Shown here piece after piece: positions 52,804 to 60,785 of a stretch of DNA of 64,000 bases; the first letter of the stretch is position 1; each line of letters opens with the position of its first letter. The stretch is taken from contig JAKFWC010000005.1 of the NCBI GenBank assembly GCA_021732975.1, positions 1-64,000 on the forward strand. Reading direction: 5' to 3'. The position numbers were made by a program, and so were the translations under genes. The notes below the pieces were generated by a model. It searched no databases, had not been told where the DNA came from, and saw nothing but the letters and a program-made list of their open reading frames with translations. This stretch comes from Planctomycetaceae bacterium. Its GTDB lineage: Bacteria; Planctomycetota; Planctomycetia; Planctomycetales; Planctomycetaceae.

Positions 52804-55275
52804 TTACCGCACGAACAAAAACGCCTTGCTGTTCATCAGCGCCCATAACAGGTCTTCATAGCCTTCCTGCGGCGACGGGTAATCCTTCACGAGTTGTTCC
52901 GCGGCGGTGAGTTCGTTCGGTGTCGGGTTGCGGCTGAGCGTGCTCAGATACAACTCAGTGATGATCTCCGGCCCCGGTTTTTTCTCGGCGAGAAGTTTCG
53001 CCACGCGGCCTTTTTTGTCGGCGAGCTTTCCGCTGATCACGTCGCCGTTGAGCGTGTGCAGGGCCTGGGCGAGGTTCGGGTCGGCGGGGCGTTCGCACTC
53101 GCAGACGCTCACCCGCCGGGGCTTGGCGAACGTGTTCAGGAAGAAATCGGGATACTCGGCGTCCGGGATTTCAATCGCCCGCGTTCCGGCCGGAAGGTCT
53201 TTGAACTTCGTCTGCGTCCCGGCGGCGAAATCGATTGCATCCAGCAGCGGTTCGGCCCCGAGACGCCGTACCGTGAAATGGCTGTAGAACCGATTGTCCG
53301 CGGCATTCTGCGCCGTCGGTTGCGAATCCAACTGGTACAGCCGGCTCGACATGATCGTCTTGACCAGATGTTTCAAATCGAAATTGTGTTTTGAGAAATC
53401 ATCCGAAAGCGCCTTCATCAGCGCGACGTTCGTCGGTGGATTGGTCGGCCGCAGGTCATCCACCGGTTCGACCAAACCGCGGCCGAGGAGGTAGCTCACA
53501 TACCGATTCACCACAGCCTTTGAGAAAGCTTCGTTGGTCGGGGCGGTCATCCATTGGGCGAGGGCAATGCGGCGATCGAGCGTGTTTTCGGCGGCGTCCC
53601 CTTCGAGCGGTTTCGGCTTCATCACCTGCCCCGTGCGCGGTTGGCGAACTTCACCGCCGGTCTTGGCAATCACGACGCGCTCGCCGCCGAAGAGACCGAA
53701 TTCCTGGCTGGTCTTGATCCCCACGCGGGCAAAGAAGGCGGCGAAAGCGTAGTAGTCGTCCTGCCCGTATTTCTCGAACGGATGGTGATGGCACTGGGCA
53801 CATTGCAGTCGGGTGCCGAGGAAGAGCTGCGCGGTCGATTCCGCCATCTCGTTGGGATTGTTGTTAACGAGGAAGAAACTCGCGGGACCGTTAGAGAAGA
53901 CCGAGCCTTTGCCCTGCACGAGTTGAGCGACGAACTTGTCGAACGTGACATTCTCGCGGAACTGTCCCTTGATCCAGTTGTGCAGCGCCCACATCCCCTG
54001 GTCCTGCAGATCGCGGCTGTTGTTGCGGAGCAGGTCCGACCACTTCAGCGTCCAGTACGAGGCATAGCGGTCGTTGTAGATCGAGCGCTGGGGATGGTCG
54101 CTCAGACCGAGTACTCGGTCGATCCATTTCCAGCGCTTCTGCGGATCGGTGTCGGCAGCGAATTCGGCAATTTCCTCTGCGGTCGGCAATGTCCCCGTCG
54201 CGTCGAGGAAGATGCGGCGCAAGAACGTCAGGTCATCGCAGAGACCGGACGGCTCGATGCCGAGCTCACGGAACTTTTCGGTCGCGAGGGTATCGATGAA
54301 GTTCTGATCAACCCACCCGGCGAGTGTCGCGGGCGGGCCGTAGGGAATGACGTAGGTGCAGAGATCGGCCTGGCCTTCAAACCGCACAATGACCGGAGCC
54401 TGCCCGCGGCCAGTGACGGTGCACAGACCATCGCCGGTGACCTGCACCACACCTTCATCGAGCGAATCGAACCGGCACCATGCGGTCACATCGCGCGGCG
54501 GCTGACCGGCGTAGAACGCTTCCACGCGCAGTTGCTGTTTGAAACCGGGATCGCCGACGCGCTCATTCGGCGTGACGACGAGTTTCTCGATCAGTGGTTC
54601 TTTCGCCGCAGGATTGGGAGCCCCCGAAGCAATCCACGCCGCGAGCAGTTCATAATCGCGCGAGCTGGTTTTGAGTCGGCGGCCACCGCTGTGAGGAGTT
54701 TCCATCGTGGGCTTGCGGAGCAGCAGGCTCTCTTTCGGGTTGAGCAGATTGATCCGTCGGCCGAGACCTTCCCGCACCATCGCTCCGCGGTCGGCGGCGG
54801 CGTCGAAACCGAACACCGTCAGTTTGAAACCGCCCTGGCCATGCTGCGCGGCATGACACGCGGCCATCGCACAGCCGGCTTTGACCAGGACCGGGCGCAC
54901 CTGTTCGTAGTAATCGACGACCGGTGCGTCGGACACATCCGATACTGTGACCGGCGCTTGCCCGATGAGGCTGTCTTTCGTGACAGTGATGATCGCAGTC
55001 CCGTTGCCACGGGGGATCAATCGCCCCGCTGGCGTGACCGTCACCACGGCGTCATTCGAGGATGCATACGCACACGCCGAGGTGAGATCGGTCACGCGGT
55101 CCGACATCGGTTCGGTCATGGGTGACACGAGCAATTGCGTTTGGGCGAAGTTGCCCTTCAGCGCAACTTCCGCAGGCAGAACCCGTAGTCCCGCGCCATC
55201 GGCTGACCAAGCGGGCATCACCGAACCGCAAAGAACAACGGCAACCAGTCCTGTAAACAGGAAGTGCAATTTCAT
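52804..55275 (-). CDS. Secreted DUF1549/DUF1553 protein with Big_2-like domains
   Basis: 823 residues from ATG 55275, preceded by GGAGGA. Signal peptide (LFTGLVAVVLCGSVMPAWSA), Big_2-like domain, a GCAMAACHAA haem-type segment near residue 135, a second Ig-like domain, DUF1549 (FIDTLATEKFRELGIEPSGL) with CAQCHHHPFEKY, and DUF1553 ending NSKAFLFVR. Same architecture as 2969-5479. Divergent from a DUF1501 gene and followed, after three small genes, by a PPC gene on the same strand: the usual planctomycete grouping. Confidence 0.92.
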   Translation of the reverse strand: MKLHFLFTGLVAVVLCGSVMPAWSADGAGLRVLPAEVALKGNFAQTQLLVSPMTEPMSDRVTDLTSACAYASSNDAVVTVTPAGRLIPRGNGTAIITVTKDSLIGQAPVTVSDVSDAPVVDYYEQVRPVLVKAGCAMAACHAAQHGQGGFKLTVFGFDAAADRGAMVREGLGRRINLLNPKESLLLRKPTMETPHSGGRRLKTSSRDYELLAAWIASGAPNPAAKEPLIEKLVVTPNERVGDPGFKQQLRVEAFYAGQPPRDVTAWCRFDSLDEGVVQVTGDGLCTVTGRGQAPVIVRFEGQADLCTYVIPYGPPATLAGWVDQNFIDTLATEKFRELGIEPSGLCDDLTFLRRIFLDATGTLPTAEEIAEFAADTDPQKRWKWIDRVLGLSDHPQRSIYNDRYASYWTLKWSDLLRNNSRDLQDQGMWALHNWIKGQFRENVTFDKFVAQLVQGKGSVFSNGPASFFLVNNNPNEMAESTAQLFLGTRLQCAQCHHHPFEKYGQDDYYAFAAFFARVGIKTSQEFGLFGGERVVIAKTGGEVRQPRTGQVMKPKPLEGDAAENTLDRRIALAQWMTAPTNEAFSKAVVNRYVSYLLGRGLVEPVDDLRPTNPPTNVALMKALSDDFSKHNFDLKHLVKTIMSSRLYQLDSQPTAQNAADNRFYSHFTVRRLGAEPLLDAIDFAAGTQTKFKDLPAGTRAIEIPDAEYPDFFLNTFAKPRRVSVCECERPADPNLAQALHTLNGDVISGKLADKKGRVAKLLAEKKPGPEIITELYLSTLSRNPTPNELTAAEQLVKDYPSPQEGYEDLLWALMNSKAFLFVR

Positions 55276-55754
55276 GTGGTGGTCCTCCGGATCGAGAAGG
55301 GGAGGCAAATTGGCGGGCAGTTCTGGCGGGCAAGTCGTATCGACAATCATTATTACGTGTTGATCGGCAGGAATCCAAGCACAAAACCACGTCTCCCGAT
55401 GTTGGGAAATTTTTCACAACCCCGCTTGCCGCTTTGCAGATGGGAAAACGGACGGCGGACGGCGATTGGTCAATGGGTGAACGACTGAAACACCCAACCT
55501 CTGTCCGTAACTGCTGTGCTGAAAGATAGTTGAGACGCAACTATTCAGCACAGTCGTTTTGGTGCGGACATCCGGATCCGTCCATCCGCCATGCACCAAT
55601 CGCCATCCACCACCCCATTTTTCTTGCGCAAGAGTCGCTTGATCCGTCCCCAGTTGCCGATCTAGAATGTGATTGGCCACGCCAGCGGATCGGCTGGGAG
55701 ACCTCTGCGTTTCCCAACGGTACTGCTTCCCACCCCCCGCCTTGGGAGCCTGCC
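55276..55754. other. Divergent intergenic region
   Basis: 479 bp between the DUF1553 and DUF1501 starts. It should hold both promoters. The only structure I can support is the hairpin at 55514-55553; no gene is recognised. Confidence 0.55.
55514..55553 (+). terminator. Hairpin followed by T-run, 200 bp before the DUF1501 gene
   Basis: CTGTGCTGAA-(AGA)-TAGTTG-AGACG-CAACTA-TTCAGCACAG, a 16-bp stem with a three-base bulge, followed by TCGTTTT on the plus strand. It could end a short leader or small RNA, or act as an attenuator for the DUF1501 gene. Position is unusual for a simple gene-end terminator. Confidence 0.5.
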
Positions 55755-57089
55755 ATGTTGAATCTTTTTCCGACTTGCAACCGGACCTGCGAAGGCGTCA
55801 GCCGCCGCAGCTTTCTCCAAATCGGCACCCTCGGCGGACTCGGGCTTTCCCTACCCACCTTGTTCGCGGCTCAGGCGGCGGCGAAAGCGACCGGCGCGAA
55901 AGCCGTCACCAAGACCAACGTCAATTGCATCGTGATCTGGACCCAGGGCGGGACTAGTCATCATGACACGTTCGATCCCAAGCCGAATGCCCCCATCAGC
56001 GTGAAGGGCGAATTGGGCGTCATCGACACCGCGGTCCCCGGCGTGCAGTTCACCGAGATCGTCCCGCGGATGGCGGCGGAACTCGGCCGCTTTGGTTTGC
56101 TCCGCAGTTGGAACCCGATGAACGGCAGCCACGGTGTCGCCGATCAATACGCTCTCTCCGGCAAGCGTTTCAACCCCGCGGTCCACTACCCCACGATGGG
56201 GTCCGTCGTGAGCCATCAGTTCGGCTTCAAGACGGCGTTGCCTCCTTACATCCAATTGGGAACGTCGCTGGATGACCGCTTCGGCGGCGGCAAGCCGGGG
56301 ATTCTCGGTTTGGAACACGCGCCGTTCGTATTGAACTCTGATCCGAACGCGGCGAACTTTGTGGTTCGCGACATCACGCCGCCGAACGGGATGTCGAATG
56401 ATCGCGTGGATCGCCGCAAACGGATGATTCAAACCGTCGACGGCCTGCAACGTCCCAGCAGCGTCCAACCCGCGGCGTTTGAAGCGCTCGATGAGCACTA
56501 TCACACCGCGTTCAACATGATCACCGCCCCGGAAACCCGCAAGGCATTCCAGGTCGAACAGGAAGACCCACGGACGCGCGATGCCTACGGTCGCAACAAG
56601 TTTGGTCAAAGCTGTCTGATGGCCCGCCGGTTGATCGAATCGGGCGTCCGCTACGTCACCCTCACCGACGGCGGGTGGGACACGCACACCAACAACTTCA
56701 AAGCCCTGAAGGATAACCTCATTCCCAAGGTCGACCAGGCGCTGCCGACCTTGGTGCGCGACCTCGAACAGCGCGGATTGCTCGATAACACGCTGGTCGT
56801 ATGGCTCACCGACTTCGGTCGCACGCCGAAGATCAACTCGGCCAGCGGCCGCGACCACTGGGCGGGCGCGGGCTTCGCGATCATGGCCGGCGCAGGCGTT
56901 CCGGGCGGCAGTGTGATCGGCGCGACCGACGCGGAAGGGGGCGCCCCGATCCGCAACCAATACCTCTCGGAAGACATCACCGCAACGATCTTCTACAAGC
57001 TCGGCCTCCCCGACGACCTCCACGTCGAAGCCCAGGACGGCCGCCCGATCAAACTCAACGACGGCCGTTTGATCCGCGAGTGGGTGTGA
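55755..57089 (+). CDS. Tat-exported DUF1501 protein
   Basis: 444 residues from ATG 55755. A twin-arginine signal (SRRSFLQIGTLGGLGLSLP) precedes the DUF1501 fold of the alkaline-phosphatase/sulfatase superfamily: VIWTQGGTSHHDTFDPKPNA, LTDGGWDTHTNNFKAL and WLTDFGRTPKINSASGRDHW carry the conserved metal-type Asp and His residues. These proteins are typically encoded with DUF1549/1553 proteins, as here with the divergent gene at 55275. Probably periplasmic; substrate unknown. Confidence 0.94.
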   Translation: MLNLFPTCNRTCEGVSRRSFLQIGTLGGLGLSLPTLFAAQAAAKATGAKAVTKTNVNCIVIWTQGGTSHHDTFDPKPNAPISVKGELGVIDTAVPGVQFTEIVPRMAAELGRFGLLRSWNPMNGSHGVADQYALSGKRFNPAVHYPTMGSVVSHQFGFKTALPPYIQLGTSLDDRFGGGKPGILGLEHAPFVLNSDPNAANFVVRDITPPNGMSNDRVDRRKRMIQTVDGLQRPSSVQPAAFEALDEHYHTAFNMITAPETRKAFQVEQEDPRTRDAYGRNKFGQSCLMARRLIESGVRYVTLTDGGWDTHTNNFKALKDNLIPKVDQALPTLVRDLEQRGLLDNTLVVWLTDFGRTPKINSASGRDHWAGAGFAIMAGAGVPGGSVIGATDAEGGAPIRNQYLSEDITATIFYKLGLPDDLHVEAQDGRPIKLNDGRLIREWV

Positions 57090-57158
57090 GCTTCATTTGC
57101 TTGCGATTCGCATGATCGCAGCACCCGCGATTTTCTTCTGACCTTGAGACTTCTTCCG

Positions 57159-57500
57159 TCAGTGAAACGGACGCACCTCGACCGGTACCCGACAGGCGAC
57201 GACGGCCTTGCGTCCCCACGCCAGCGCCTCGTCCAAGTTAGCGGCTTCCAACACCCAAAAACCGCCTACGTGCTCCTTGGTCTCCAGGTACGGCCCGTCG
57301 GTGATGAGCACCTTGCCATCGGGTTGCGCCCGCAGCGACTTCGCGCTTCGTGCCGGGTGCAAGCCGCCCACGAAAACCCGGACACCCGCTGCCACCATCT
57401 CTTCGTTGAGCACGTCGATGTCACGGTCCATCGCAGCGTCCTCTGCGACGAACGGGTCATAGTCGTCGGGGTGGTGAATCGCAACCAAATACTGCGGCAT
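57159..57500 (-). CDS. YciI/DGPF-family protein
   Basis: 113 residues from ATG 57500. A dimeric ferredoxin-like alpha/beta barrel of the YCII/DGPF type (MPQYLVAIHHPDDYDPF, HPARSAKSLRAQPDG, ITDGPYLETKEHVGGFWVLEA, ALAWGRKAV). The TDGPYLETKE stretch is the DGPF signature. Often found beside ECF sigma factors, but none is adjacent. Function unknown. Confidence 0.9.
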   Translation of the reverse strand: MPQYLVAIHHPDDYDPFVAEDAAMDRDIDVLNEEMVAAGVRVFVGGLHPARSAKSLRAQPDGKVLITDGPYLETKEHVGGFWVLEAANLDEALAWGRKAVVACRVPVEVRPFH

Positions 57501-57823
57501 GACTTTTCCAGTATGTAACGGTCGTTGGGCGGGCCGGTTGCCCTGCCTTCACCATACAGTCGAACAACGGCCGGACCGGAATTCGACAAATCGCCCCAGA
57601 AATTTTCCGACCGATTGATCTGCGAATGGGTGTAAGCCTCATTCGCTCGCGATCTAGCGTGATCCCAGCGCCCGCTAAGATTCAACAAAAAGCCCGGCGT
57701 CCAAAATGGACGCCGGGCTTTTGTATGTCGAGAGAACAGGACGGCGATTGAACTTTTTCTTGCCAGCATCCGGGGGTGGAAGACGGGATTGAGGCGGCAA
57801 ATCGGATTACAAATTCAATTAGG
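57501..57823. other. Intergenic gap with terminator
   Basis: 323 bp between two minus-strand genes. It contains the terminator at 57688 and presumably the YciI promoter. No further gene or RNA is recognised. Confidence 0.55.
57688..57722 (-). terminator. Rho-independent terminator
   Basis: A perfect 15-bp stem AAAAGCCCGGCGTCC/GGACGCCGGGCTTTT with loop AAAAT. On the minus strand the stem is followed by TGTTGAATC after a run of five T, about 100 bp past the end of the ferredoxin-SCP2 gene. The flanking A and T runs make it bidirectional. Confidence 0.88.
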
Positions 57824-59161
57824 TTACTGGGGAAAGCACTTTCCGAACGCCACCAGCAGCTTGAGTGGGCCATTGAGCCGAATCTTCCGCCGTAGCAGCG
57901 CCCACACCACGTTCTTTTCCTTCCTCAGAAAGCCGATCCACGTTTGCGAGTCAGCGGTCACGTGCAGATTGGGTTGGCCGACATGCCCCTCCTCCACTCT
58001 GAGCTTTTGATCCTGAATCACGACCGTTGCCTGTCGCTGCTCCTGGCCGGTGAAGGTGAAGTGGAAGGTGGCGTTCAATCCTACTGACTTGCCGGGCTGG
58101 AAGACGTTTGGCATTCCTTTCAGGAAAACCTCGATGGTGTTCGGCCGCAGGGTGTTGCCAACGTGCTTGATCTTTTTATGGGGAAACCGCTTGGCGACAT
58201 GATCCTCGGCGTCCGAGTTTTTGTTGACGTAAATCGTCTCTGCCTTCTCTTGAAGCGGCCGCACGATCTCCTTGAGATGTGCCTTCCGATCGGTGAGGAA
58301 CGGTCCAATGATGTCTTCTCCGGCCGGGCAGACCGCCAGACAGTACGCCGCTTTGTAGTTCGCCCCGTAGGACAGGCTTTGCCACATCGAAGCCGACTCG
58401 GCATCGATGACCCGACTGCGATAGTCGTAGGCGTTTTTGCTGTCGGCCACCTGCTCGACCCAATCGGTGAAGCCGCCCATGAACTCACGGTAGTTGTGGG
58501 TGTAGCAGGCCGAGAAGTTAAAATCCCCTTCCGGCGAGATGGCCCCCACAGGACATGCAGCCACGCACAGTTTGCATTCTAGGCAAGGGTTGTAGTTGAT
58601 CGGCTGGCTAGACTGTGAAACGTCGGCATCCAGCAGGATGGTCCCCAACAGGATGAAATTGCCGAACTTCTCATGAATCACGTTGCGGTGAATGCCCATC
58701 ATTCCCAGCCCTGCCGCCACCGCAACCGGCTTGTGCGACACGACCCAAACCTTGCCGGGAAACTTGTCCATTTCCATCGGAAAGCCCATCGCCGGGTTCA
58801 TGGCTCGAATCCCCCGGTCTTCCAGAGTCTGAACCACGCTTCGGGCAATGTCATTGACTTCATCACCACTGTGGTGGAATTCGGTATTGGAGACCGAGCG
58901 GGCCGGTGTCCGAATGGCCTCTCGATTCATGCGAACCACGAAGCTGATCAGTGTCTTGGTGTGGGGGAACGCTTTGAGGATGTCTTCGCGCTGATCGTCC
59001 AAAGCGGGTCTGCCGATCTCGACAAACCCCACGTCATCAGCGCCAGCATCGAGGACGAGTTGCTTCAGCCATCCGGCATCCAGCGACTCATTCTTCGACG
59101 GCTCGGAAAGTGCAGTTTTAAGGCGAACCCGCTGCACAGTCGGGTGATCTTCGAGCTTCAT
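57824..59161 (-). CDS. QueG-like 4Fe-4S reductase fused to an SCP2-like domain
   Basis: 445 residues from ATG 59161. Residues ~30-190 resemble the N-domain of epoxyqueuosine reductase/reductive dehalogenase proteins (GADDVGFVEIGRPAL, AFPHTKTLISFVVRMNREAI, GLGMMGIHRNVIHEKFGNF). Next come CLECKLCVAACPVGAIS (a classic 4Fe-4S site) and a second, incomplete set with AAYCLAVCPAGEDI. The C-terminal ~100 residues (FHFTFTGQEQRQATVVIQ...WIGFLRKEKNVVWALLRRKI) resemble the SCP2 sterol-binding fold. Probably a soluble oxidoreductase for a hydrophobic substrate. It lies downstream of a MarR gene with a shared operator. Confidence 0.85.
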   Translation of the reverse strand: MKLEDHPTVQRVRLKTALSEPSKNESLDAGWLKQLVLDAGADDVGFVEIGRPALDDQREDILKAFPHTKTLISFVVRMNREAIRTPARSVSNTEFHHSGDEVNDIARSVVQTLEDRGIRAMNPAMGFPMEMDKFPGKVWVVSHKPVAVAAGLGMMGIHRNVIHEKFGNFILLGTILLDADVSQSSQPINYNPCLECKLCVAACPVGAISPEGDFNFSACYTHNYREFMGGFTDWVEQVADSKNAYDYRSRVIDAESASMWQSLSYGANYKAAYCLAVCPAGEDIIGPFLTDRKAHLKEIVRPLQEKAETIYVNKNSDAEDHVAKRFPHKKIKHVGNTLRPNTIEVFLKGMPNVFQPGKSVGLNATFHFTFTGQEQRQATVVIQDQKLRVEEGHVGQPNLHVTADSQTWIGFLRKEKNVVWALLRRKIRLNGPLKLLVAFGKCFPQ

Positions 59162-59172
59162 GGCTGCTCCTT

Positions 59173-59192
59173 GTTGTACATGCAACTATATG
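59173..59192. promoter_or_regulatory. MarR operator copy 1 (before the reductase)
   Basis: A 20-bp sequence with core TTGTACATGCAA lies 12-31 bp upstream of the reductase start in the 42-bp gap after the MarR gene. The identical 20 bp occur at 59677-59696. TTG and CAA half-sites face each other as in many MarR operators. Confidence 0.78.
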
Positions 59193-59203
59193 GGGAAAAA
59201 AAG

Positions 59204-59668
59204 TCAGCTTGCCGCGTCCCCTTTGCTGACTCGCTTCATGGCTTGATTCAACTGCTCCACGAACCCGTCTCCCAGAACCTTCTTGACCTGCTGTTGCGCC
59301 TCGCTCCAGGCTGGAATCGCCCTTTCCAGGAGCTTACGTCCCTGTGGTGTCAGTCGAAAAGGCTGTGAGCGGCCGTCCTCGTCGGGTACCACTTCCAGCC
59401 AGCCACGAGCCTTCATTCGTTCGACGTTGCGGCTGAGGGTGGAAACATCGAGATGGAGATGATCGCAGACTTCAATGGGACGAGCCGTCCCCATCTTGGC
59501 TGTGGCGACCAGAATATTCATCTGGCTCACCTTCAGCTCAAGCGACCGCAGGGCGTCGTCGTAGATATTGGTGACGACGCGATTCAGCATGCGTAGCCGA
59601 ACGGCAACGCACTCGCTGGCAATTTTGTCAATCATCGCTTGCATACGCTCGACTCCCACTTCATGCAT
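59204..59668 (-). CDS. MarR-family transcriptional regulator
   Basis: 154 residues from ATG 59668; a TTG start 21 bp upstream would lie inside the operator and is unlikely. The winged helix-turn-helix (QMNILVATAKMGTARPIEV, DHLHLDVSTLSRNVERMKARGWLEVVPDEDGRSQPFRLT) is typical of MarR proteins, with flanking dimerisation helices. It precedes the ferredoxin-SCP2 gene by 42 bp, and the same operator lies before both genes, so it probably represses itself and the reductase until a lipophilic ligand binds. Confidence 0.93.
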   Translation of the reverse strand: MHEVGVERMQAMIDKIASECVAVRLRMLNRVVTNIYDDALRSLELKVSQMNILVATAKMGTARPIEVCDHLHLDVSTLSRNVERMKARGWLEVVPDEDGRSQPFRLTPQGRKLLERAIPAWSEAQQQVKKVLGDGFVEQLNQAMKRVSKGDAAS

Positions 59669-59676
59669 CCAGTTTA

Positions 59677-59696
59677 GTTGTACATGCAACTATATG
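59677..59696. promoter_or_regulatory. MarR operator copy 2 (before marR)
   Basis: The same 20-bp sequence as at 59173, 9-28 bp upstream of the marR start. Here the palindrome extends to TAGTTG-TACATG-CAACTA. Position fits autorepression. Confidence 0.78.
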
Positions 59697-59810
59697 CCCG
59701 GTCAAGAAGAATCCCGCGATCTCCCCAAGAGGGAATCCGAGTCGTGCCGAGGATCCGCCGAGGGGACACTGACACCCCATACGTCGTAACTACCGCGTCG
59801 GTCCTGCAAC

Positions 59811-59832
59811 GGCACTGGCAGAGCCAGTGGCA
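59811..59832. repeat. CACTGGC hairpin
   Basis: CACTGGC-AGA-GCCAGTG with flanking GG and GC, a short relative of the hairpins at 2770 and 2827. It lies just past the end of the DUF72 gene. Confidence 0.65.
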
Positions 59833-59850
59833 CACAATACGGATCCCCCG

Positions 59851-60741
59851 TCAAAAAAGTCCCTTGACCTCCAGCGTCTTGGGAATGGCCAAAGCGGTGC
59901 CGAGCTTTTTGTTGAGCCGTTCGATGAAATGGGCGGCGAGGGCGGGGGATTCCTGTTCGTCGTTTTGATGGACGAAGAAAAAGAGTTTCTGCAAACCGGC
60001 TTTTTTCCATTTGGCGATGCGCCCGATCCATTCATCGAGGCGCAAGCGATCCGATTGGGGCTCATTCGCGCCGACCCAGCGGATGAAGGCCGTCGTGGTT
60101 GTCAATCGCATGTGCATCAGATCGCGACGGCCTGCCGTATCGACCAGCACATTCGTGATGCCGTGTTTTTCCAGCAGCGCATACAGTTGGCTTGAAACGG
60201 CCGCGTCGTTGTACCAGCCGGTGTGCCGAAACTCGATCGCCAGCGGAACGTCATACGTCCAGCTTTCGACGAACGTTACGACTCGGTCGAAATCCTTTGG
60301 CGCAAAATTATCGTGCATCTGCAGGAACGGCATGCCCAGCTTTTCCTTCAGATGCAACATGTTGGCGACGTTGTGTTCGACGGTCTCTTGGACATCTTTC
60401 AACCGCTTGTAGTGTGAGATCGTCTGTTCAAGTTTAGGAAAGAACCGGAAGTTTTCCGGCACTGTCGTATACCACTTGCCAAAGGTTTCCGGAGGAAACA
60501 AGCGGTAAAAGGTCGCATTCAACTCGATGCAATTGAACTGCGACGAATAGTAGGCGAGCTCGTCTTTCACGCCTTTCGGAAAGAAGTTTTTGAGATCCTT
60601 TTTATTCCACTTGGCACATCCCACATAGACCTCGAAATCATCCGGTTTCGAGGCTTGTTTCAACACCTTCGGCGTGTCGGGATGATCCGGCGGGATCGTG
60701 AAATCAATCTTTGCGGGATCGTTAACTTGACCGAATTTCAT
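59851..60741 (-). CDS. DUF72 family protein
   Basis: 296 residues from ATG 60741. DUF72 TIM-barrel motifs are present: YVGCAKWNKKDLKNFFP, YYSSQFNCIELNATFYRLFPPETF, FRFFPKLEQTISH, FLQMHDNFAPKDF, LAIEFRHTGWYND, MRLTTTTAFIRWVG and KLFFFVHQNDE. The family is widespread, conserved and still without an assigned reaction. It stands alone between unrelated genes on the same strand. Confidence 0.94.
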   Translation of the reverse strand: MKFGQVNDPAKIDFTIPPDHPDTPKVLKQASKPDDFEVYVGCAKWNKKDLKNFFPKGVKDELAYYSSQFNCIELNATFYRLFPPETFGKWYTTVPENFRFFPKLEQTISHYKRLKDVQETVEHNVANMLHLKEKLGMPFLQMHDNFAPKDFDRVVTFVESWTYDVPLAIEFRHTGWYNDAAVSSQLYALLEKHGITNVLVDTAGRRDLMHMRLTTTTAFIRWVGANEPQSDRLRLDEWIGRIAKWKKAGLQKLFFFVHQNDEQESPALAAHFIERLNKKLGTALAIPKTLEVKGLF

Positions 60742-60785
60742 GCCGCTTTCTCTCTTGCGAATTCACCGAAGCCGTCGATCGACCA

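Noticed and set aside
53554-55125. A 523-codon plus-strand frame
   Set aside because: Antisense to the DUF1549/1553 gene at 52804; no domain or plausible start signal.
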